NCBI GenBank assembly: GCA_963691815.1
Contig: OY829662.1
Coordinates: 23,690,562-23,754,561, forward strand
DNA: 64,000 nucleotides
Origin: Echiichthys vipera
Taxonomy: Eukaryota > Chordata > Actinopteri > Perciformes > Trachinidae
Direction: 5' to 3'
A model generated the notes under the pieces. It saw only the letters and a program-made list of their open reading frames with translations, ran no database searches and was not told where the DNA came from. Positions 12,631 to 22,400 of the stretch are shown here, in pieces (the first letter of the stretch is position 1; each line of letters starts with the position of its first letter). Both the position numbers and the translations under genes were made by a program.

Positions 12631-14890
12631 TGCATTTAAATCTTTATTTTACATATTAAGTATTTCTAAATTAATGGCACACGTGAATTTGGATCATTCA
12701 AATCTGGATAAAACGCTAATTCAAACATTCAGTTCTATCATTATTGCAGGATCCTGCTATTTATTTTATGAATGTCATTCCCCATGTCTCACTTCTAATT
12801 TCCTGTACACTAAAAATGATCTCCCAAAATTCTGAAAAAATAAATGGATTGAACCGGAGAATTTTCTGAGGGGACCAACTTTAGGAGGATATGAGGATCT
12901 TTTTGTTGGAGTGGGCGGATTCTGAGAATATAAACAGTCAAATCTACTCATCTATGAGTAACTGATCAAAAATCGTTAGTACCAATATTGGTCAAGCTGT
13001 TGTCTGGTGAGTAGTGTTCGCCTCCCACACAGAGGTGGTCTCTCTCCAACAAACCACAGTCAGAGCAAAGGTCAGTGCTGCTCATGCAGGTTGTTTTTGT
13101 CGGATCAGGTGAGTCGAAATGTAGTATCATCACATCGTGTCTTAAAAATCAGGTGAAAGTTATTTGGATCATTCGCAGATATTTCATCAGAATTCATGCG
13201 ATTGCACAAGATGGGGTATCCTTGTCATGTTAATTCTGCACCAACATTTAAACAAGGAACAAAACCCCAAACTACCTTTAACCGTATATCTGAAGTTGAG
13301 TCATACAAGTGTAAAAATAACATGAAATGTGGTGCAAAAACTGTCTTCAGCAAACTGGATGTTAAGGACACACGAGCAGAAAACACTCCATGACTTCAGC
13401 AGTATTTATTTGCATCTGTGTGAGTAACTGGAACGATCCAGCCAGTATAACCTTTGTGGTTAAATTAATGATTAATGATGTTGAGGAATTCAACTGAAAC
13501 TTTTCTTTGAAAACAGATATTTTCCAAACCAAAACAAATTGTGTGGCAGGAGTCTCAATTACTGGTTTGACCGTGAGTGTTGAAAATGAGTGACAAGCAA
13601 GAAGAGGTTTGCACGATTCGATGATGCCTTTTTATATAGATTTATTAATAATCATATACAATATTTTTCCCAGAGGGAGATCTAAGTTGGCCTAAGCTGC
13701 TTGTTTTATTGTCTGCATTACAGCCCTAATGTGTATACTGTAGATGTGTCACTAACTCCTGTTATCAGCTCAACACTTCCACTCTTCCTCAGCCTTGAAC
13801 TCTACACGTGACATGCCTATTGGGGGTTTGACCATATCTGCAGCAGGGTCACAAAGCTGTTTATCATCCCTCTCCTCTCCGTCATTCCTCTTAAAGCTAC
13901 CACAAAACGTGGATTTCAATCAAAAGAAAACTTCATTGAACTGTTTATTAAAGATATTATTTCATTTTACCTGATCTTCAGCCACGATAACTTAAAAAGG
14001 CATTAAGCATCTCCAAGTGTAAATTAAAGTTTTTGTTTATAAAGGAAACATTAATAAACACATAAACACAAACTGCTCGTGAACATGTCGACTTAGTTAT
14101 GTCTGGAGTCACGGTAAGGTGCTCCTGCTTGTACAAATACAAATACAAATCAGTTCAATATAGCTGCTATACTGCACATCATCCGACAATTTACAATGTA
14201 ACTCAAGTTGACAATGTTCTATCTAAACTAAATATTAGTCAACATGTACATAAAAAAGTGAATATAACCAAATTATTAAAAGGTATCTATTAATGCATTG
14301 AGACTACAGTCAAAAAGTAAACGTGTTAAAAGTATAAACTTCCCAAATACTTTCCAGCCCTCATACATGGGTTGATCTATCTTCTAATGTACCAAATAAA
14401 TACAAATACAGACCCACACGCACAGTGTTTTTAATTTCCATTTCTGTGGTCTCGTGGTATTTGTGAATTTCTAAGAAACTGTGTGGTTTTGCCTTTCACT
14501 GTGACATGGCCTTCTAGGAAGAAGGTCTTGTATTCCCTAGAAAAACACAGCCGGCCCCTCTTAAAAAAAGAGAGAGAAGTAAAAAAAAAAGAGAAAAAAA
14601 AGGAAAAACTCAAGTCACGTTTTCTGCCGTGGCTACATACCAAAGCTGTGGGATGAAAACAGTGGAACTGGCTGCTGTACATTATTCAAAGCTTTTCATC
14701 TGCCACATACCTTAAGCAGCATTTCCACCACCCACACAGAGGGGGAAATGAGGGCATGGCTTTGCACGCCATAGTAATAAAGGAAAATCTGCAAATGATA
14801 TTCAAATCATTTGGATATAGCATATAGCATTTCCAATTGACACATTTATCACTACCGTATTTTGAGTTGTACATTTCACTGTACATAGCC
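12631..14890. other. Spacer with no recognised gene
   Basis: About 2.2 kb of AT-rich DNA. The short open frames lack splice sites, motifs or composition bias. An A/G-rich stretch at about 14560-14610 is low-complexity sequence. Confidence 0.4.
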
Positions 14891-14981
14891 GAAGTTCTGC
14901 TAAATAAATAGTGTAATAGTTAGCGGATAAATAGTTTAACTAGTTAGTTAAAAGCAATCCTGCTGTTAAGACATGGCATTA

Positions 14982-15223
14982 CACCCTTTCAAAATAGGAT
15001 TTCCAGGTCCAAGACTTGTATTTCTACAACGTTTAACACCCTGTTGTTTGAACTGATCTGTGTTTTTGAAAAACAACATAATTGTCCTTTTATATCTTTC
15101 TTATCGATGAATTCTAATTCTAACTGACGAAAAAAGAGATTGTAATTGTTCACATGTACGGCTGTTTTGTCTGTTTTGTTTCAACAGAGCGCTTGGACCC
15201 GGAAATCGTATTTTGAAAGGGTG
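14982..15223. mobile_element. MITE, PIF/Harbinger-like, 242 bp with TTA duplication
   Basis: The terminal inverted repeats are CACCCTTTCAAAATAGGATT at the left and its complement at the right (tattttgaaagggtg). The match extends about 32 bp inward with two mismatches (ccaggtccaag against cttggacccgg). Both ends are flanked by TTA (14979-14981 and 15224-15226). A 3-bp TTA duplication is typical of PIF/Harbinger insertions. There is no coding capacity. Confidence 0.78.
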
Positions 15224-15929
15224 TTACGTCAGACTGAAAAGCCAGATAGATAAACCACTGAAATAGTTAGCTAGCAATGGATAAATGGCACAGCTGTAGT
15301 GCTTTTTTGCAGTGCAGTAGTTATCTGGAAACCGCGCAACAAAGTGAGAGCGAGGCGGGAGCTGGGGGGGTAGCAGGCCAGCGGTGAGTTGGGGACGAGG
15401 TAGGGGAGATATTAGCCACTAGCCTATGGCAGAGTGACCAAAACAGCGGCACCCCTTTTAAAAATACTTTGCATTTTAGGGGGAATGCTATTTCAGATTA
15501 TTGTCAGGGTGGTTGCTGTGTGGCCATTGTTTTTTACGATATGGTTATTATCATTCACAATGCTAGTTTCTTTTTTTTTCTTGGTGCTAGTTAGCTAGCT
15601 AACATTGGCCTAGAGCATTTTTCCTGCTGCTAACCAATCCTAGCCTGAGGTGGACGTGAACCTGGTGCCACCATCGTAAACTTTTTCCTCTTTAGCTGTT
15701 CCAAAAGAAGAGAGGATATTTTTCTTTTCATCTTTATTAACGTAGTTGAGTTAAAAACCGAGAAAATTCACAGTGCTGATATATAGTCTTTCTCTGCTTT
15801 AATTCAGTCTTTTGCCACTTTTTGTTGTGTGGACAGCTACTGGAAATTTTAAGGTGGACTGTTTTCTTTCATGTTACTTAGTGCATGGGGCTGACGTTGA
15901 ATCAAGCCACCTTAAATATCTTAAATGAT

Positions 15930-16140
15930 AACAAACTACTTGTTTTCATTGTCTTTCTTGAGTGATATACACTTTCAGATCTTGAGCTTATTTAAACTGC
16001 AATAATAAGCTCGAAGTAATGGATAAACAGTTTAGTTAGCTAACGTTAAAAGTAATTGTTAATCAGTTGAAATACCCTAGTAAGCTAAAATAAATAACAC
16101 AGATGAAATAGTTAGCTAAAGCTAGGCTAATAGATAAATC
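15930..16140. repeat. Degenerate GTTAGCT / GATAAA minisatellite
   Basis: Loose tandem units built from ggataaac, agtttagttagct, taaaagtaat and gaaatagttagctaaa. Isolated units also occur at about 14905-14955 and 15250-15290. The same vocabulary reappears at 34430-35040 and 61130-61560. Confidence 0.5.
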
Positions 16141-17269
16141 ACCTGATGTGACTGTTAAGTTCATTCAGAAAGTAAACACAGACAGTAGTGATTCTATAAT
16201 AAATAGAAGCATTTATTTATGTACAGCAAATGTTTAAAGTGTACAACAACATCTAAAACATCATTATCAAAAAAGCAAAGAACAAATACTGTATTTACAT
16301 TTATGAACATTATATTTACAAGCTTATTTGCATTATTAGTCTGTGAATGTCAAATGATATTATGTACAGCTTCACTAGCACTTATGAATATTTTCTACCT
16401 ATAGCCTCACAACGGTTGTCAACCCACATCACAAAACCTTTTAAGTGTAACCACACCTGCATGTAACACTGCCACAGCCCTCATACAATTCACTGTAAAC
16501 AGGAAGACACATTGATTCTATACATATCCACTGAGTTCAATAGCACCAACATGAACATTTGAACATAATATGTTATTAAAAAGGCACGTTTGTCAGTGAT
16601 AGAAATAAAGGAGCTCAAACAACCCGGGCGAACTGTGTTTTTAAAACCATGATAGCTTCAAACTGAAGTTCTGGTCCTGAGGCAGGATGCAAATATACAC
16701 GTGCCACGGTGCAGAGCATAACACATGGCCCCCCTGGTCACACATGGTTGCATTAAAGCCTTTTGGTCTTTGAGGAATGCAATGGTCCTCCCAGGGGGGG
16801 CAAGGGGAAGGAAAATTTAAAGATGGCTCTCCAATGCACAGACAGCGAATCACAAATCAGGAGAATGGAGCTGAAAACGTGTTCAGAGGAATTCTGAAAC
16901 AAAAACCAGCTGCTGCCGTGTGTTGTGAAAAATCTGCAGGCCATCACACAGCACAGTATAAATCAAGGCACAGTGTGAAGTGTGTATTCTTTGAGGTTAA
17001 CAACGGCAGTGGCCTTAGGTCCCTTAGGGTGAATGTTTTGCTCCAGTACAGAGGCAATGACTGCCGCTAAACTCAAATTTAGTTACTGAGACTTATCGAG
17101 GTCACACTGGTTAATCTGACTCACGCAGAATTTCTATTAGCATTACACTCACCTACTGTGTATGCTCAACTTTAAACCCGCTGTAGTGTTAGTGTTTGTC
17201 TTGGGATAAAAGTCTGGTTCAGATTCTCTTGTTTCCAATGAACAAAGATACATTAAGGGAAACAAATTT

Positions 17270-17420
17270 GTCTTTTAGGCAGACAATTAGACGACACCAT
17301 TGTTTCCACTCTCATGTCTGTGAGTTAAGTATTAGCTTAGCTTATTTTAGTATTCACACTGGGAAAAAAGCAGATACTAGCTAGCCTCGCTCTGTCCCCT
17401 TATTACTTCAAACATTATTT
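17270..17420 (+). repeat. Fragment of a dispersed percomorph repeat
   Basis: Contains ccactctcatgtctgtgag, attagcttagctta and ctagcctcgctctgtcccc, in the same order as in the copies at 17538-17890 and 19770-20130. I recognise the family as common in percomorph genomes but do not have a secure name. Confidence 0.55.
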
Positions 17421-17537
17421 TTCATTTGTTGTTCCATATAGAAAGCATCAAAGTGTCTTTATGCTTTAAAAGTCTTAATGCTTCAACTAGTTAATCGTCT
17501 CCTAGCTCCAGGTTCATAGTCAAAAGAATAGTACGCT

Positions 17538-17890
17538 ACATTTTGGGAAATACACTTATTTGCTTTCTTGTCAGGCTTTAGATGAGAAGATTGATACCAT
17601 TCTCAGATGTGTTTTTATATTTATATATATATACATACACGTATGCCAGCCAGTTAGCTTAGCTTAGCACACCACAAAGAGTGGGAAAAAAACAGCTAGG
17701 GTTCAAAGGTAATATAATCTGCAAGCCAGCACCTCTCAAGCTCACAAATAAACATGTTATATCTATCCTATTTATTTATTCTGTACAAAATTCCATTTCA
17801 AAAAAGTGTAAAAACTAAAATTGTCAACAGGTTAGCTGTTTCCCCACTGCTTCCAGTCTTTGAGCCAAGTTAACTTAACCGTCTGCTCGT
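17538..17890 (+). repeat. Dispersed percomorph repeat, second copy
   Basis: Words in order: ttttgggaaatacacttatt, gatgagaagattgataccat, gccagttagcttagcttagca, agccagcacctctcaagctc and atgttatatctatcc. The minus-strand hexamers at 17771-17780 lie inside it, so the element may supply an ldlr poly(A) site. Confidence 0.6.
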
Positions 17891-18404
17891 GCTAGCCCAA
17901 TATTTACCATACGGACATGAGAGAGGTCAAAAAAGCAAATAAGGTTTCAGAATGTTCCATGAACAGACAAAAATAACTAACAGTGATATTTACAACACTC
18001 GTGTGTGAACTTTAACTTACAATTTGGAAAGTATGCATTAGCCTAAATGAGCTCAGGTAAACTGATGCATGAAAAACAAGACATTATGTGGCTTTAACAG
18101 TGACATCACAGTTATGATAACAAGTAAAAAAAATAAAGTTAGAATGAGGAATCTATCGTTTGCTGTTTTGGTATGATTTGATAAGGAATGGATTGTCAAC
18201 AATGGAAAAAAATGTGCAACCTGAAAACATGTTTCACCCTGCTTCTTCCACAGTACAGCACTTGTTCACCTGTGGGGATATAGTGGTTCTGATACTGGCT
18301 TTGACTTCCATATCTTTGTGCCGTATGAGGTAAAAATACGAAAGGTCTTCCAAGGTAGCTTATCATCACGCCTCTTCTTTCCCCTCTGCCCGGCATTTCT
18401 CAGT

Positions 18405-19409
18405 TTAGTTTTCTGTGAAGGCTGGATTGTCTGCCTCTTCATCCAAGCTCACAACTTGTCTCTGATCGGTCAGAAAAAAACAGGATGTCAGACACAACAT
18501 AAACTGTAGCAGGTGTGTGCTGATTACAACAAAATGTACTAACTTTAAACAGGCTGAACTGTAGACTGTGAAACTAGACTCACTTTTGGATAGGAGTAAC
18601 CGTCAGGGCTGTGGCTCCTCCAAATGTGCACTTGGTCCTCAGTGGTTTTCTGATAAACAGGGTTGTCAAAGTGAATTGTGTTGGTGTTCTTCAGCCTGTA
18701 GTTCCTCCATAGCAGCACGCCACCGACAGCCACCAGGCAAAGGATCGCTACACAAGGCAGACATAGGGAGAGATGAGATATGACACTTAACACTGTTTAA
18801 ATGTTCAAATAATTTGTATTTTCTGTGATGGAGCTGCCTTTGCAGCAGCTGACAAACTCACCCAGAGGTAATGCAATATACAGAGCTACCGGGGTGGTGG
18901 AGGCTGTGGGTATAGCTGCAGCAAATGCATGTCGGTAATCTGAAGGAAAGGTAAACAGTAGAAAAAGAGTTAATGATACATGAAGCTGACCTGCACTATA
19001 GACATTGTATGTCAGAGCCGAGGACAAAACACTCAAACAAAACAAACTTTGTCAATCTACACAGTCCGACCGTAACCACTGTCATGGTACTTGCCTGGCG
19101 AAGTGATTGGAGCTCCTGTAGTTGTCTGGGGAATTTTAGGGTTCACCGGCTGGAGTGTTGAGGTCTTTGGTTCAGGTGTGGTGGTCCTTACGGGAGGCTT
19201 GGTGGTGTGCAGCGCTGGCCTGGCCACAGTACTGGTGATTACAATAGGCACTGTGGTGGTGCGGACCAGGGGCTTAGTGGTGGGGACCAGGGGCTTAGGT
19301 GTGGTGTGGACTTGGGGCTTAGTTGTGGTGCTCGCTGGCAATGATGGCCGACGAGGGGGGTCGGTAGCTGGAACTTGAGGCTGCACAGGAGCTGCAGGTG
19401 TGGGCACAG
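18405..19409 (-). other. ldlr: ldlr exons 15-18: stalk, membrane helix, cytoplasmic tail
   Basis: Exons are 19095-19409, 18862-18939, 18584-18747 and 18405-18461. Exon 15 (105 aa, residues about 708-812) is rich in Thr, Pro and Ser with repeated TTKPxVxTT-type units, the O-linked sugar domain; human exon 15 encodes about 58 aa. Its donor reads CCAG|gcaagt, a GC-type donor. A GT alternative 15 nt further on (CATGACA|gtggtt) keeps the same phase. Exons 16 and 17 give the membrane helix at about 828-851 (ALYIALPL, AILCLVAVGGVLLW). The tail has FDNPVY at 864-869, the AP-2/ARH endocytosis signal, after W-R-N-Y-R-L-K-N, which resembles the IDOL/MYLIP recognition segment. Exon 18 ends AFTEN and stop at 18405-18407. 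Confidence 0.88.
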
Positions 19410-22400
19410 CTGGTGAAGAACAAAACGAGAGGAGGAGTGAGAGACAGAAATAGGACCACTTCGAAGACAGAGATTACTCTGTTATGAATTTGTAATTTTC
19501 TTCTTAATATTATAGAACAGTACATGTGCTCTTTGATCATTTACATACCAGGTACACATGTCCTCATATCCCTGGCTAACATCATGTTGTCTGGACAGAC
19601 ACAGGTGTATTTGGGGGGATGTCTGCCCACTTGGGGAGCTGCCAGGCACAAGAATTCACAGCCGGACACCTGGCACCAATCCCTCCCTACAATGGAAAAG
19701 AGGATTCAACTTGACGTGAGATTAGGTGCTTTACATGTTTTGAAGCCATTATCATACTGAAGCTATAGACTTTTTGGGAAATCTGCTTCTTTACTTTTTG
19801 CAGTCAGATGAAGAGATTTATAACTTACTCTCATGTCTGTAAGCTAAAAAGTCGAGGTAATCAGTCAGCGGGAGCTAAGCTTAGTTTAGCACAAAGCTGG
19901 AAAAGGGGTCCTTAGCTAACCTGGCTCTATCCAGTGGCAATAAAATCCACCTACCAGCTGCTCTTTAGCCCACACATTAGCTGTAAACAGAGTGAAACTA
20001 GCTGTTTTGAGTCATAGTGCTAACCTAAGCCAAACAGCTGCTGGATCTAGCTTGCTACATACGAATGTGGCCTACAGACATGAGTGAGTTGTATGGATCT
20101 TTTCACCAAACTCTCAGCATGAATAAGCATATTTTCTTATACTTCAAATGATACTTTAAAGTCACTGATTTGACCTCAGGGATTTTGTGCAGAAAGCCAA
20201 TATTTCCATGCTCAAAATGTCAAATATTCAGATATCCCAGATACAGTAGAGTGACCATTATGGGTTCAGACACACATAAATCACACATCGACATCACTAA
20301 CCAGACCAGTGCAATTTTGTGGAGTAAGAGCACAAGTTCCCAACCAACCAACGCTAAAATAGCCTCTGTATATCATAATCATTATTATGTATTATTCTCG
20401 TTTTTTGCCAAATAAAAAAATGGTGAAGCATTCAAATGAATAATACCAGTGAATGAATAGTACCAAGAATGTAACTTTATTTCACTACACACTGTTGTGT
20501 AGTTGTGGTCAGGAGGGAGCCTGGCAGTGAATGTCAATGTTTCAATATTTAATAAAAAGGCCAATAATGATCTGATATGCCAGTAAAAAAACCCTAGTAG
20601 GCATGTGTCTCATTATGATGTGAGCACCTTTCTTTTTCTTTAAATATATATATATATATTTTTTTTTTAAGCCTTTATTATTATTATATAGGACGGACAG
20701 GAAATGGGGTGAGAGAGAGAGAGAGAGGGGAAGACATGCAGCAAAGTGCCGAAGGTCGGAGTCGAACCCGCAGCCGCTGGCTCGAGGACCTTCAGCCTCG
20801 TTAAACAGGGCCACTGCTCTAACCACTCAGACACCGGCCGCCTCCCTGAGCACATTTCTAAAAAGTATATGGCAGTGTTGTCTCTTACCGGTAGGTTGTT
20901 TTAGGTTATGGTAGAGAATAATGTCTTCTGGTGATGATAGGTGCTCTGCCACTGGTGTGATGTCATCACCCGTCAGCCTGTTTGCACTAAGGATGGCATT
21001 GTTACTGACGTCCGTCCAGAATACTCTTTCCTAGAAGACCAAAAAAGAAACCAAGCTTGAGCATTTAAGAGACTGGGGACAGAGGAGAAGTCGTGAGGAA
21101 TGCTACTGTTGTAGCACGTGTAGTGAGGAGGCATGTTGCATTTGACAGTCAGCTCTGGGTTTATGTGTAACAGAGTTTATCAGGTGGTATCTACCTCAAA
21201 CACAGTGAGGCCCAGCGGGTGAGCCAGCTTGTGTTCGTCAATGATGAGGGTGCGCCGACCACCACCCTGCACATCAATACTGGAGAGGGTGTGCAGTTTA
21301 GAGTCCACCCAGTAGAGCCGCTGGTTTAACAGGTCTGGGGAGGAAGCAGACAGGGGGGGTCAACAGGTCTGACCACTGGCATTCACATGAATAGATAAAA
21401 AAACAACTTGAAACCAGAGAGACATGAATGCTAGAGTTTACCCAGTGTAATTCCATTAGGCCACACAATGTTGTCAGTCACCAGAGCGGTGCGGTCTCCT
21501 CCATTGAGACCTGCCTTCTCAATCTTAGCGGGATTTCCCCAGTCAGTCCAGTAAATGAAGCTGGGAAGACATAGATATGTTGTCAATAAAACATTACAAT
21601 TAAAAAAGTAGTAGGACTAGGATAGATATAGGCATTACTGCACTTTTATTAGTGCTATAGACTTACTTGCTGTGGGGGTCGACCACGATAGCACGAGGTT
21701 TCGATAAGTCTCGGTGGAAGAGAGTTTTGCGGCGGCTACCATCAGCAGTCACCACGGAGATGGTGCTGCGAATGCTGTCAGTCCAGTACAGATTACCATG
21801 GATCCAGTCGACAGCGATGCCTTCAGGAGCGTCAGTGTCGCTACCGATCACCACACTGTGATGGGCGGGGTCATCGGCTGAATCCATCTGAGCTCTGGAG
21901 TGAAAGTGAAGAGCGGTTGTTAAGCGGGAGCACAGGAAAAGGAAACACTACTTTTATTCTGATTTCATTCTCGCTCACCTGTAAATCTTCTTTTGGGAAA
22001 TGTCTGACCAGTAGATGTCTTTGGCGGCCATGTCCATGTCGAGAGCCACAGCGTTCTTTAGACGGGGGATTACTCTGGTGTACTCACTCTTGTCCAGAGT
22101 CATCTTTCTGACTTCATGACGGTTGGTGAAGAAAAGATAGGCTATTGTTCCTACAAAATAAGAGTGGACAAGAGATGTTTTCATCAGTAACTCATGGGGC
22201 CCAACTGATACGGGATATTGGAGACCAATACCAATGGGATATGTGGATAAATCACTAATTATCGATAGGACAGCTTAAGTGATTTTTGAGCTGGAATGAA
22301 AATAGACTCTTTCTATGTGGACTGTGCATTGATTTTGCAACAATTTGACTTTGTAAAGGTGCTCAAAAAACATACAACTTTCTTAAACAAATCACTTATT

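Larger units (their letters stand above)
16205..18404 (-). other. ldlr: Probable ldlr 3' UTR and downstream region
   Basis: About 2.2 kb directly after the ldlr stop with no other gene. Minus-strand AATAAA hexamers lie at 17771-17780 (two overlapping, about 630 bp past the stop) and at 16212-16217 (about 2.2 kb past it). Human LDLR has a 3' UTR of about 2.5 kb containing repeats, so a long UTR is plausible. Which site is used cannot be read here. Confidence 0.45.

Noticed and set aside
20640..20843. Functional tRNA gene on the minus strand
   Set aside because: It has a B box and an A-like box, but the body cannot form a full cloverleaf and continues into a CT tract and tail. It is a SINE.
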